Below, in pieces: positions 26,694 to 34,724 of a stretch of 64,000 bases of DNA. The stretch covers positions 372,001 to 436,000 of the forward strand of contig NZ_SWLG01000001.1 of NCBI RefSeq assembly GCF_005747095.1, given 5' to 3'. The stretch comes from Exobacillus caeni. GTDB taxonomy: Bacteria > Bacillota > Bacilli > Bacillales > Guptibacillaceae. Under the pieces are notes generated by a model. It worked only from the letters and a program-made list of their open reading frames with translations, searched no databases and was not told the origin of the DNA. Each line of letters opens with the position of its first letter. The first letter of the stretch is position 1. A program made the translations under genes and the position numbers.

Positions 26694-26870
26694 GGCAAAA
26701 TACGTAGACTCCTCGAAAATGAACTTCATATTTTCTTCGTGCGATGTCTTGCTGCTGTAGCGTTCCTTATCCTGCGGGAACAGCACGAGTCCGAAGACCC
26801 CGCAGCGATGGTTTTTCCGCGAGGAGGCTGAGACCGTGCCCGCGGAAAGCGAAGTATTCTGCCGAAGCGG
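26694..26870 (-). repeat. Palindromic intergenic repeat, copy B (inverted)
   Basis: Read on the minus strand it starts GGCAGAATACTTCGCTTTCC, continues with CGCGGGC, CTCAGCCTCCTCG, GCGGGGTCTTCGG and TCCCGCAGGA, and ends GAGGAGTCTACGTATTTTGCC-like. It parallels copy A but has about 55-65 extra nt before the last block. It lies 48 nt from copy A in opposite orientation. Confidence 0.7.
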
Positions 26871-27073
26871 TTTGCATCACTCCTACTAGCAATAAAGGAA
26901 CATAAATCTATTGGAAATTAACATTCTATAATTGTTGATTCTGAATCATTTGTTTTTTAACTTGAACGTCTTATTTATGTTCCAGCCTCTTTTTTTTTGA
27001 CTTTAGCTGTAAAAAATCTTTAGTTGAAAAAACTTCATCAAGAAAAAGCTTTACATTAAATGGAACAAAGTTT

Positions 27074-27125
27074 TTGTTAAGTAAAGCGTTAAATGATAAG
27101 ATATTGACAATGTAAGCGATAAAAG
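27074..27125 (+). promoter_or_regulatory. Candidate promoter and cre-like site for ytcJ
   Basis: TTGTTA (27074-27079), 17 nt, TAAGAT (27097-27102). ATGTAAGCGATAAAAG (27110-27125) matches cre at 14 of 16 positions and would sit at the transcription start. Both matches are modest. Confidence 0.35.
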
Positions 27126-27137
27126 GAGAGAAGAAAG

Positions 27138-28730
27138 ATGGCAACGTTATGGCATGGGGGGACCATCTACACGATGGCTAAGGAGAATGAGACAGTTAAC
27201 TCAGTTCTCGTAGAGCAGGGGAAAATTATCAAGACTGGAAAAAAAGAAGAGCTTGAAAAGCTTTTTGCAGATAAGATAGAGCATGTGATCGATTTGGGAA
27301 ATAAAGTGATGTACCCGGGCTTTGTTGATAGCCACCTTCATGTTATTGGGCATGGGGAAAAACTGCTTCGTTTAAATTTATCAGAAGTTTCAACAGCTGA
27401 GAGAATGAAAGAGCTTTTAAAAGAAAAGATTGCTGACCTACAACCGGGAGATTGGATCATCGGTGAAGGATGGAACGAAAATAACTTTCCTGATCGTAAA
27501 ATCTTTCACCTTGATGAACTGGATGAAATTGCTCCAGAAAATCCGATGATGCTGACAAGGGTATGCAGACACGCTATTCTAGCCAATTCTTTTGCCCTTG
27601 AACTTGCTGGAATTACAGAGGAAACCTCTGACCCTTCAGGAGGTGTCATTTTAAGAGACTATAACGGAAAAGCAACAGGATATCTCTTAGATACTGCCCA
27701 GGATATTGTAAAACAGGCTATTCCTGAAGTAAGTGAATCTTATATCAAGCATGCACTCCAAACATCCGTAGACGATTTGTTAAAGATGGGCCTTGTAGGA
27801 GGACATACTGAAGACCTGAATTATTACGGCGGTTTCAAAAGAACCTATGATGCCTTTACAGATGTTTTGAACGGTTCCAAAAAGTTTCGGGCACACTTGC
27901 TTGTCCATCATGAAGTTGTAGACGATATGGTGGCAGAAAGTCTTGGATATGGGTCTGGAACGGAAACGGTCGAATTGGGAGCAATGAAAATATTTGCTGA
28001 CGGAGCACTTGGAGGAAGAACTGCCCTTCTTAGCAAGCCGTATAATGATTCGCCCGAGACTTCAGGAGTTGCGATTCACTCTCTGGATGAATTAAAGGGA
28101 CTTGTTAAGAAAGCCAGAAAAAATGGAATGCCTGTTGCGATTCATACAATTGGAGATTTGGCGATGGAATATGCACTTGATGCTATTGAAGCTTACCCTA
28201 TCACCGAAGACAAACGAGACAGAGTAATTCACGGACAAATATTGCGAGAAGATCTTATTGAGCGTTTGTCAAAACTTCCAGTCGTTGTGGATATTCAACC
28301 CCGGTTTGTTCCATCAGATTTTCCGTGGGTGGTAGAACGACTGGGGACATGGCGGATGGATTATTCTTATGCCTGGAAAACAATGATACAAAATAATGTT
28401 CATTGTGCTGGCGGTTCGGACGCACCGATTGAGCCTGCTGACCCATTGCTTGGAATCCATGCAGCTATTACTAGAAAAAGCCCTGGAGAAACCCATGAAG
28501 GATATTATCCAGAGGAAAAGTTAACAGCATATGAAGCGATTGAGCTCTTTACAAAGGGAAGTGCTTTTGCTATTTGCAAAGAACATGAGCGCGGAATAAT
28601 AAAAGAGGGTTTTGATGCCGATTTCACTGTGCTTGATCAGGATCTATTCAAAATTGAACCCGACGAAATCTTAGACACAAACGTAGAGATGACTATCGTT
28701 GATGGTACCATTCAATATAAAAGGAATTAA
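27138..28730 (+). CDS. ytcJ: Metal-dependent amidohydrolase YtcJ (amidohydrolase_3 family)
   Basis: A 530-residue TIM-barrel amidohydrolase. The beta-sandwich N-terminus (MATLWHGGTIYTM, VLVEQGKII) is followed by the metal motif GFVDSHLHVIGHG (about residues 61-73), HTEDLNYYGG, KIFADGALGGRTALL, AIHTIGDLAMEYALDAIEAY, RVIHGQILR, and GGSDAPIEPADPLLGI with the catalytic-metal Asp. The C-terminal DADFTVLDQDLFKI closes the sandwich. The substrate is unknown; family members hydrolyse N-acyl or formamide-like compounds. AAAGGAGAG precedes the ATG. It is a single-gene unit, in the same order (mbcS, ytcJ, nadK2) as B. subtilis. Confidence 0.88.
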   Translation: MATLWHGGTIYTMAKENETVNSVLVEQGKIIKTGKKEELEKLFADKIEHVIDLGNKVMYPGFVDSHLHVIGHGEKLLRLNLSEVSTAERMKELLKEKIADLQPGDWIIGEGWNENNFPDRKIFHLDELDEIAPENPMMLTRVCRHAILANSFALELAGITEETSDPSGGVILRDYNGKATGYLLDTAQDIVKQAIPEVSESYIKHALQTSVDDLLKMGLVGGHTEDLNYYGGFKRTYDAFTDVLNGSKKFRAHLLVHHEVVDDMVAESLGYGSGTETVELGAMKIFADGALGGRTALLSKPYNDSPETSGVAIHSLDELKGLVKKARKNGMPVAIHTIGDLAMEYALDAIEAYPITEDKRDRVIHGQILREDLIERLSKLPVVVDIQPRFVPSDFPWVVERLGTWRMDYSYAWKTMIQNNVHCAGGSDAPIEPADPLLGIHAAITRKSPGETHEGYYPEEKLTAYEAIELFTKGSAFAICKEHERGIIKEGFDADFTVLDQDLFKIEPDEILDTNVEMTIVDGTIQYKRN

Positions 28731-28764
28731 CAAAAATCGGACACCGTTAGGGGTCCGATTTTTG
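28731..28764. terminator. Bidirectional terminator between ytcJ and nadK2
   Basis: CAAAAATCGGAC and GTCCGATTTTTG form a 12-bp stem around a short loop, giving T-rich 3' arms on both strands for the convergent genes. Confidence 0.85.
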
Positions 28765-28791
28765 TTCGTATAGAGGCATTGCAGCTGATGA

Positions 28792-29586
28792 TCATAAAAA
28801 ACTGCGTTGAACTTTATGCCAGAAGGAATTGTTTTTTAACTTCACTGTTTTAATCCTTCTATCTGCTACTTTGATATCAAGTTGTTTACAATGACGGCTA
28901 CTTAGAGCCTCGTTATCGAACCCGATCACAGGATAGTCATTGCCATCCTGGACCACTTTTAACGTCAGGGAACGTTCATCACTTAAAACAAAAGGAGAAC
29001 CGAGTGTCCGATACCGGTTATTATTAAGAGAAGCGAGCTCCGAAACTTGCAAACAAGGGATTTTTGGATCAACTACTGCTCCGTGTACCGATTTGTTATA
29101 AGCGGTACTGCCGGTCGGAGTTGCAACGATTAAACCGTCTCCTCTAAATGTTTCAAAATGAAAATCATCTATGAAGACATCCATTACAAATGTTTTTATA
29201 AGTGAAGAACGGATGGAGCATTCATTTAAACAATAAAAGGCCGATTCGTTGTTCACCTTCACTTCAATCGCAGGGTAACGGCGAACTTCGATCTGGGAAT
29301 TCATCGTTGCTTCTACCATGCCTTCCTTATCATTGATAGCAAAATCGCAATAAAATCCAAGTTGGCCGGTACTGATTCCTACATAAAGGCAATCATCCCG
29401 AAATCCTGTTTTGCGTACCGCCTGAAGAAATTCTCCATCCCCTCCGATGCTTGCGATAATGTTCGCATCTTTATCATCAGAAACAAGCTTAAATCCGTTT
29501 TTTTCAGCTAAATCGAATAAAGTTTCAATTTCATCAGATTCGATTGTGTCATTTCTATAAAAAAAGTACAGGTTACGGCGGTCCAT
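28792..29586 (-). CDS. nadK2: NAD kinase 2
   Basis: A 264-residue ATP-NAD kinase making NADP. GGDG (48-51, SIGGDGEFLQ) binds the phosphates and the metal, and CLNECSIRSS and RGDGLIVATPTGSTAYNKS hold the NAD-pocket residues. The C-terminus VIGFDNEALSS is usual. Bacillaceae have two NAD kinases, and position next to ytcJ and sppA marks this as the YtdI (PpnKB) type. AGGAGGAACAAT precedes the ATG. It is a single-gene unit divergent from sppA. Confidence 0.93.
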   Translation of the reverse strand: MDRRNLYFFYRNDTIESDEIETLFDLAEKNGFKLVSDDKDANIIASIGGDGEFLQAVRKTGFRDDCLYVGISTGQLGFYCDFAINDKEGMVEATMNSQIEVRRYPAIEVKVNNESAFYCLNECSIRSSLIKTFVMDVFIDDFHFETFRGDGLIVATPTGSTAYNKSVHGAVVDPKIPCLQVSELASLNNNRYRTLGSPFVLSDERSLTLKVVQDGNDYPVIGFDNEALSSRHCKQLDIKVADRRIKTVKLKNNSFWHKVQRSFL

Positions 29587-29728
29587 ATTGTTCCTCCTCT
29601 ATTTTCTTAACGTCTATACATATATTTTTACTTTATCATTTTTTCTGTTTAAATCGAAACCCATTCATCTAATCGTTGTAGGTTTTTGGGATTTCATGTG
29701 ATATTCTTATGGAAAAAAGAAAAATACT

Positions 29729-29754
29729 TGAAACAATCTCATCATTGCTTCGTA
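29729..29754 (+). promoter_or_regulatory. SigW-type ECF promoter for sppA-yteJ
   Basis: TGAAAC (29729-29734), exactly 16 nt, CGTA (29751-29754): the SigW consensus without a mismatch. sppA-yteJ is a known SigW target in B. subtilis. Confidence 0.85.
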
Positions 29755-29793
29755 GTTATAGAATAGAATCTTTTAAACCGCAGGAGGGCTTAT

Positions 29794-30798
29794 ATGAATG
29801 GAAAGCGTTGGGCTGCTTTAGGAATCGCAGCTGGTCTGTTTGTTATTTCAATTGTAATTAATATGTTATCATCTTTTGCTTTTTCAAATGTGGCAGATTG
29901 GGAGACACAGTTTAATGAACCTTCTTTGTTTGAGGAAAAAGTTGTGGAAGAAGGAAAAGGACCGAACAAGATTGTTATTTTGACTGTTGAAGGAGCGATC
30001 CAGGATACACCGGATACGTCTAATTTCTTTTCTTCACCCGGTTATAACCACAGGCTCTTTATCCAAAGGCTGGAGCATGCAGGTGAAGATCGTTCAGTAA
30101 AAGGGGTTATTTTGAGAGTTAATTCTCCTGGCGGAGGCGTTGTAGAAAGCGCCGAGATACATGAAAAAATCGTAGAGATACAGAAGAAATATAAGAAACC
30201 TGTCTACGTGTCAATGGGAAGCATTGCTGCTTCAGGCGGTTATTACATATCAGCTCCGGCCGACAAAATTTTTGCGAACCCTTCTACGATAACCGGTTCT
30301 CTTGGCGTGATTATGCAATCTGTGAATTATGCAGAGTTAGCAGAAAAACTTGGGGTTAAATGGGAAACCATCAAAAGCGGTCCTCACAAGGATATCCTTT
30401 CCCCAACCCGTGATTTGACGGATGAAGAAAGGAAGATCCTACAGGAAATGATCGATAACTCTTATGATCAATTTGTAAAAGTAATCAGTGAAGGAAGGGA
30501 ACTTGAAGAGAGCAAAGTTCGTAAACTTGCTGACGGACGTATTTATGATGGAAGGCAGGCAAAAGACAATGATTTAATTGACGAGCTTGGGAATTTAGAA
30601 GATACGATCCAAACGATGAAAAAATCGCTCGGGGATAAAAATTTATCCGTAATTAAATATGAACAAAACTTTGGATTTGGTTCCCTGTTCGATATGAGTG
30701 TTCAAAAGCTCTTTGGACCGAGCGAAGACTTGCTTGGTATCAAGCAACTGATGTCTACGCCTCAATCACCCAGGTTAATGTATTTATATTCTGAGTAG
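29794..30798 (+). CDS. sppA: Signal peptide peptidase SppA
   Basis: A 334-residue membrane protease of the S49 family. One N-terminal membrane helix (about 7-30) is followed by an extracytoplasmic protease domain. The Ser-Lys dyad is Ser147 (MGSIAASGGYY) and Lys199 (SGPHKDIL), the same numbers as in B. subtilis SppA; RVNSPGGGVVESAEIHEKI and ITGSLGVIMQ are also typical. It digests leftover signal peptides and aids resistance to membrane-active peptides. GCAGGAGGG precedes the ATG. It is the first gene of sppA-yteJ, with a SigW-type promoter 40-65 nt upstream. Confidence 0.95.
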   Translation: MNGKRWAALGIAAGLFVISIVINMLSSFAFSNVADWETQFNEPSLFEEKVVEEGKGPNKIVILTVEGAIQDTPDTSNFFSSPGYNHRLFIQRLEHAGEDRSVKGVILRVNSPGGGVVESAEIHEKIVEIQKKYKKPVYVSMGSIAASGGYYISAPADKIFANPSTITGSLGVIMQSVNYAELAEKLGVKWETIKSGPHKDILSPTRDLTDEERKILQEMIDNSYDQFVKVISEGRELEESKVRKLADGRIYDGRQAKDNDLIDELGNLEDTIQTMKKSLGDKNLSVIKYEQNFGFGSLFDMSVQKLFGPSEDLLGIKQLMSTPQSPRLMYLYSE

Positions 30799-30811
30799 GG
30801 AGTGAGTCTGT

Positions 30812-31336
30812 ATGAAAAAGAATGAAACAATTCAAACTGATCATGCTGAATCAGACTACTCCCCTTCGATAACTGGGGAATCAACTTTTCATTATCGTTA
30901 TGCAGGATTTTGGATGCGCTTTTGGGCATACCTGCTTGATCTCATTGTTATCGGAAGCATCAATCGAATCATTATTAATCCCTTTATAAAAGGGCTTGAT
31001 TTTCCATGGGGAGAACCTGATTTCTTACCGATTCAAGCAATCTTAACAGGTATCGTGTTTTATGGGTATTTTGTGTTGATGACAAAGTTCTTTCAACAGA
31101 CGCTTGGTAAAATGGCGTTTGGTTTGAAGGTTGTAGGGAAAAACAACACGCCGCTAGACTGGCCGACTGTTCTGTTTCGTGAGTTCATCGGCCGCTTTAT
31201 CAGCAAATTTATCCTGTTCGTAGGATATATAGTCACTGCATTTACAAGTGAAAAACAGGGATTGCACGATATTTTTGCTGACACGCTTGTTATCCATGAA
31301 AACGAAATAAAGCTGGCCGCACAACCTGCCTCTTAA
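30812..31336 (+). CDS. yteJ: RDD-family membrane protein YteJ
   Basis: A 174-residue membrane protein with an RDD domain. After a soluble N-terminus of about 28 residues comes YAGFWMRFWAYLLDLIVIGS, where the family's Arg and Asp pair is seen (RFWAYLLD), then further hydrophobic segments and QTLGKMAFGLKVV. It starts 13 nt after sppA with GGGAGTGAG upstream, so it is co-transcribed. In B. subtilis YteJ shields or restrains SppA at the membrane; that role is probably shared. A terminator hairpin overlaps its stop codon. Confidence 0.92.
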   Translation: MKKNETIQTDHAESDYSPSITGESTFHYRYAGFWMRFWAYLLDLIVIGSINRIIINPFIKGLDFPWGEPDFLPIQAILTGIVFYGYFVLMTKFFQQTLGKMAFGLKVVGKNNTPLDWPTVLFREFIGRFISKFILFVGYIVTAFTSEKQGLHDIFADTLVIHENEIKLAAQPAS

Positions 31337-31353
31337 AGGGCAGGTTTATTTTA
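31323..31353 (+). terminator. Terminator overlapping the yteJ stop
   Basis: AACCTGCC, loop containing the stop, GGCAGGTT, then TATTTTATTTT. Confidence 0.7.
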
Positions 31354-31393
31354 TTTTATCGATGGCGATAATGGAATGTTAGAGGTGAAGTAG

Positions 31394-32017
31394 ATGCTCC
31401 TTTTATCGCTGATTGTATTAATACTCTTTTTGTTCATATTGTTAAGTTTGCTTCGTCTGACGATAACGATCAATTTGATGCATGCTGAAAATGATGACTC
31501 CTTATCTATAAGGGTTACAGCGCTTTTTGGTATCATTCGTTATACATTTACCATGCCCTTGCTCAGCTTTTCTGAAGAGGAAGCATCGGTGGATGTGGAA
31601 TCTGAGGGATCATTAAATAATAACACCGTTGAGAAAGCGAATAACAAAATATCATTGAAAACTCTTTTTAAAAACATGGAAGAGTTTCAATTGAAAATCA
31701 AGCAGATTGCCGACTTCCATTCAATTGTTAGAAGGTTCCTCAATCATATCACAGTCCACCAGCTGCACTGGCAAACAGCTTTTGGGTTGGGTGATGCTGC
31801 AGCGACGGGAACTGCCGCTGGTATCGTATGGACAATAAAAGGTGGTATCGTTACATTTGTATCCACCTATATGCGTTTAAAGGATGAACCTTTGTTAGAG
31901 GTGAGGCCTATCTTCCAGGGCGTTACATCATTTACTCATTTGGAATGCATGATTTCTTTTCGGCTGGGGCATGCTATGGGAGCGGCTTTAAAGATCGTTA
32001 GGTCAATGCGAACTTAA
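31394..32017 (+). CDS. ytfI: YtfI, DUF2953-family membrane protein
   Basis: A 207-residue protein with one strong N-terminal membrane helix (residues about 2-22, LLSLIVLILFLFILLSLL) and an outward or soluble remainder with the DUF2953 features LFGIIRYTFTMPL and VHQLHWQTAFGLGDAAATGTAAGIVW. The C-terminal block FTHLECMISFRLGHAMGAALKI is usual. GAGGTGAAG precedes the ATG. Just 26 nt separate it from ytfJ, so the two form one unit. The molecular role is unknown; pairing with ytfJ suggests sporulation. Confidence 0.85.
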   Translation: MLLLSLIVLILFLFILLSLLRLTITINLMHAENDDSLSIRVTALFGIIRYTFTMPLLSFSEEEASVDVESEGSLNNNTVEKANNKISLKTLFKNMEEFQLKIKQIADFHSIVRRFLNHITVHQLHWQTAFGLGDAAATGTAAGIVWTIKGGIVTFVSTYMRLKDEPLLEVRPIFQGVTSFTHLECMISFRLGHAMGAALKIVRSMRT

Positions 32018-32043
32018 TCCCTGCTATTTAAGGAGGAATCGAA

Positions 32044-32577
32044 ATGTCAGGGCATCCAATTGAAGGTTTAATGCAAACAGCGATGGAAAATCTAAAAGAA
32101 ATGATCGATGTTAATACGATCATCGGTGATCCTGTAGAAACACCTGACGGAAGTGTCATCTTAACTGTTTCTAAAGTAGGATTTGGATTTGCTGCAGGTG
32201 GAAGTGAATTTATGTTCAAAGGAAAGAAGAAGGATAGTCAGGATGGCGGCAGCGATCAGGGTTCAGGACAGCCTTTTGGCGGCGGAAGCGGCGGGGGTGT
32301 CTCGATTACGCCAATTGCCTTTTTGATTGTAAATGCTGATGATGTCAAAATGGTGCATCTCGACAATACTACCCATCTATATGAAAAGCTATTAGACTTT
32401 GCTCCTCAAGCGATCGATAAAGTCCAACAAATGATGGGTAGCATGAAAAGCACAAATGGAAACAACAACGGAAACAGTAACGAGAAATCTAGAGCTAAAC
32501 CGCATTTTAAGAGTGCCAGACGGCAAACAAGCCAAAATGATGACCGAAACAGTAATAAGCAATCCCTGGATTTTTAA
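32044..32577 (+). CDS. ytfJ: Sporulation protein YtfJ (GerW family)
   Basis: A 177-residue GerW-family forespore protein. The N-terminus GLMQTAMENLKEMIDVNTIIG and VSKVGFGFAAGGSEF are signature segments; a Gly/Asp-rich linker (about 60-83) leads to GGVSITPIAFLIVN. The C-terminal 35-40 residues, rich in Asn, Lys, Arg and Gln after MMGSMKST, look like an extension beyond the conserved core. In B. subtilis ytfJ is SigF-dependent and affects germination. AAGGAGG precedes the ATG. I could not identify the forespore promoter. Confidence 0.9.
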   Translation: MSGHPIEGLMQTAMENLKEMIDVNTIIGDPVETPDGSVILTVSKVGFGFAAGGSEFMFKGKKKDSQDGGSDQGSGQPFGGGSGGGVSITPIAFLIVNADDVKMVHLDNTTHLYEKLLDFAPQAIDKVQQMMGSMKSTNGNNNGNSNEKSRAKPHFKSARRQTSQNDDRNSNKQSLDF

Positions 32578-32621
32578 TCGACTTTGATTCGATTGTTCAA
32601 AATTCAAGTTATGGATATGAC

Positions 32622-32653
32622 GGACTGTACTTCTTATAAGGCAGTCCTTTTTT
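32622..32653 (+). terminator. Terminator after ytfJ
   Basis: GGACTG, 14-nt loop, CAGTCC, then six T. Confidence 0.7.
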
Positions 32654-32759
32654 CCATGAATCAATCCCATGTTTTGAGCGTTACCAGAAAGGGAATAACA
32701 ATCTAATGTTGAATCTCTTAATAGTAGGTTATACATAACTTTATAAAGGAGGATGTTTT

Positions 32760-33254
32760 GTGTCTGATATTACATTTAAAGGTGAAAAAGTTAATTTAAT
32801 GGGAGACAGAGTAAAAGAGGGGCAGAAAGCACCTGATTTTACAGTTCTAGGAAATGATATGTCTAAAAAATCCTTGAACGATTTCGATGGAGTTTTATTG
32901 ATAAGCGTTGTTCCTTCACTAGATACAGGTGTTTGCGATTCCCAAACACGTCGTTTTAATGAAGAAGCAGAAACATTAAACGCAAAGGTGCTGACAATCA
33001 GTGTTGACTTGCCGTTTGCACAAAAACGCTGGTGTGGCGCAGCGGGTGTTGATAATGTGGAAACATTATCGGACCATTATGATTTATCATTCGGGAAAGC
33101 GTTTGGTGTAGCGATTGAAGAGTTAAGACTTCTTGCGCGTTCTGTATTTGTAATCGATAGCAACAAAAATGTCACGTATTGCGAGTACGTAAAAGAAGTA
33201 ACTGACTATCCCGATTTTGAAGCTGCATTAGAAGCAGCATCCAAAGCCGAATAA
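32760..33254 (+). CDS. tpx: Thiol peroxidase Tpx, atypical 2-Cys peroxiredoxin
   Basis: A 164-residue cytosolic peroxidase that reduces hydroperoxides with thioredoxin. The peroxidatic cysteine is Cys59 in [14 protein letters not shown] and the resolving cysteine is Cys92 in KRWCGAAG; the conserved Arg is in [10 protein letters not shown]. The GTG start follows AAAGGAGG by 7 nt. A possible promoter TTGAAT (32709), 15 nt, TATACA lies upstream. It is a single-gene unit with its own terminator. Confidence 0.95.
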   Translation: MSDITFKGEKVNLMGDRVKEGQKAPDFTVLGNDMSKKSLNDFDGVLLISVVPSLDTGVCDSQTRRFNEEAETLNAKVLTISVDLPFAQKRWCGAAGVDNVETLSDHYDLSFGKAFGVAIEELRLLARSVFVIDSNKNVTYCEYVKEVTDYPDFEAALEAASKAE

Positions 33255-33261
33255 ACATCTA

Positions 33262-33314
33262 AGGGGCTGACTCATAAGTGTCTGACACTTTGCATTTGAG
33301 TCGGCCTCTTTTTA
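33262..33314 (+). terminator. Terminator after tpx
   Basis: GGGGCTGACTCA... pairs with ...TGAGTCGGCCTC, then TTTTT, with an inner AAGTGTC/GACACTT stem. Confidence 0.8.
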
Positions 33315-33502
33315 TATGTCAGAAAGTTATACATCAGAAAGATTTTCTCCTGGCAAACTTAAAATCCAGATTAAGAGCAGAAACCGGTTCCTTGCCTAAG
33401 GGATTGGCAGGCCAGGACTGTTTCTTTCATACGATTAATTTTCCCTTGCGCCTGCAGTCTGATACAATGATAAACGGAAAGTACATAGCGGGAGGAAAAG
33501 TT

Positions 33503-34486
33503 ATGAGCGAAACTACGGTTGATAAACTATACGAACTTTTGGATGAATCAGCCTCTATTATAGAAAATCATCTTCAAATAACCTATTTAGAAGCGCTTGT
33601 AAAGACCGGTGAGAACATCTTTCAAAAAACGAACCTGCAAGACTTAGATGTAGTTACCGGAAGAAGACTAAAGGAAATTTATGAGAAGATTACCATTGAA
33701 GAAATTCAGCCGGAAACGATCCGAAAAGCGTTGCAGCTTGCCATTTTAAAAGGGATGCAATCCGGAGTTCAATCTCACCATACGATGACCCCTGACAGCG
33801 TCGCATTGTTTGTCAGCTACCTTGTAAATAAATGGTCTGATAAAAAGCAGGAATATTCCCTGTTAGACCCGGCGGTCGGTACAGGTAATTTATTAACTGC
33901 TGTATTAAATCATACCCAGAAGAAAGTAACATCCTTTGGGTTGGATCCGGATGAAATATTGCTTAAACTGGCTTTTATCAATTCTAATCTACAGCAGCAT
34001 CAATTGGAATTATATCATCAAGATAGTGTCCGCCCTATCTATTTGAACCCGGTTGATATGGTTGTGTCGGACTTGCCTGTCGGATATTATCCGAATGAGG
34101 ATGTAGCTGAACTTTATAAGTTGAAAGCTAAAGAAGGACTTTCTTATGTTCATCACTTATTGATGGAACAAAGCCTGAACCTTACAAGAGAAGCAGGTGT
34201 ATTGATTTTTCTTATTCCGAATTTCCTCTTTCAGAGCGATGAAGCGGAAAACCTAAACCGTTATTTAAAGGAAGAAGCCATCATTCAAGGGATCATTCAG
34301 CTACCTATGTCTCTGTTTAAAAATGAATCTCATGCTAAGAGCATTTTGATTTTACAGAAAAAAGGCGGAAATGCAAAACCTCCAAAGCAGGTTTTGATGG
34401 CGAAGTTGCCATCATTCTCAAATAAAGAAAGCATGAGCAGAATGATACAGCGGATCGATCTCTGGTTTAAAGAACAAAATAAGTAA
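33503..34486 (+). CDS. ytxK: YtxK, class I SAM-dependent methyltransferase-like protein
   Basis: A 327-residue protein related to N6-adenine DNA methyltransferases. The helical N-terminus (LYELLDESASIIENHLQITY) is followed by the SAM fold: QSHHTMTPDSVALFV, DPAVGTGNLL (motif I), FGLDPDEILL, and VVSDLPVGYYP where methyltransferases carry NPPY or DPPY. Here the position reads DLPVGYY, so true DNA methylation is doubtful. ATG 33503 (MSETTVDKLY) follows GGGAGG by 7-8 nt, and its length matches B. subtilis YtxK. It lies before ackA as in B. subtilis. The function is unknown. Confidence 0.9.
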   Translation: MSETTVDKLYELLDESASIIENHLQITYLEALVKTGENIFQKTNLQDLDVVTGRRLKEIYEKITIEEIQPETIRKALQLAILKGMQSGVQSHHTMTPDSVALFVSYLVNKWSDKKQEYSLLDPAVGTGNLLTAVLNHTQKKVTSFGLDPDEILLKLAFINSNLQQHQLELYHQDSVRPIYLNPVDMVVSDLPVGYYPNEDVAELYKLKAKEGLSYVHHLLMEQSLNLTREAGVLIFLIPNFLFQSDEAENLNRYLKEEAIIQGIIQLPMSLFKNESHAKSILILQKKGGNAKPPKQVLMAKLPSFSNKESMSRMIQRIDLWFKEQNK

Positions 34487-34492
34487 CGGTGA

Positions 34493-34523
34493 AACGGCAG
34501 AGAAGCAGGTCTTCTTTGCCGTT
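34493..34523 (+). terminator. Hairpin after ytxK, weak terminator
   Basis: AACGGCA-AGAAG and CTTCT-TGCCGTT form a strong stem, but the following CTTATGC has no T-run. Confidence 0.45.
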
Positions 34524-34628
34524 CTTATGCTTAAAACTATATTTCGTTTTATCCCTGCTTCTGTGAGCTGTTAGAAATACTCTTCACTCCAAATGATAGA
34601 AAGTGGAGAGAAAGGGCAAAGTACTAAT

Positions 34629-34644
34629 AAACAAACGTTTACAT
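34629..34644. promoter_or_regulatory. Distal cre-like site upstream of ackA
   Basis: AAACAAACGTTTACAT, 14 of 16 cre positions (the outer TG of one arm is missing). Confidence 0.45.
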
Positions 34645-34666
34645 TTCTGAATTGGCGGAATAATTG

Positions 34667-34682
34667 CTGTAAGCGGTTTTAC
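34667..34682. promoter_or_regulatory. Proximal cre site upstream of ackA
   Basis: CTGTAAGCGGTTTTAC; the TGTAAGCGG half is perfect. It is centred about 56 bp before the predicted transcription start, where CcpA acts as an activator at B. subtilis ackA. Confidence 0.6.
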
Positions 34683-34695
34683 TGTGGGTTTACCC

Positions 34696-34724
34696 TTGAA
34701 TAAAAGAGAAGCCGGTGTTTAAAT
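34696..34724 (+). promoter_or_regulatory. SigA promoter for ackA
   Basis: TTGAAT (34696-34701), 17 nt, TTAAAT (34719-34724). Confidence 0.55.

Larger units (their letters stand above)
26352..26998. repeat. 0.65-kb composite of nested inverted repeats downstream of mbcS
   Basis: This fills the gene-free gap between mbcS and ytcJ. The outer arms AGAGGCTGGGACA (26355-26367) and TGTTCCAGCCTCT (26978-26990) pair over 13 bp with one G-U, and the right arm runs into nine or so T, so the whole could end transcription as one giant hairpin. Inside lie a copy of the hairpin repeat (26368-26447) and two copies of a palindromic repeat in opposite orientation (26527-26645 and 26694-26870). Further in, GTTCCTTTAGTAGGA (26654-26675 region) echoes in inverted form near 26880-26900. 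No credible gene: open frames here lack ribosome sites and simply follow the repeats. Confidence 0.85.

Noticed and set aside
26345-26707. Open frame of about 120 codons after mbcS on the plus strand, and one of about 60 codons on the minus strand at 26598-26786
   Set aside because: Both run through the palindromic repeats, have no ribosome site, and their composition follows the repeat. They are not genes.
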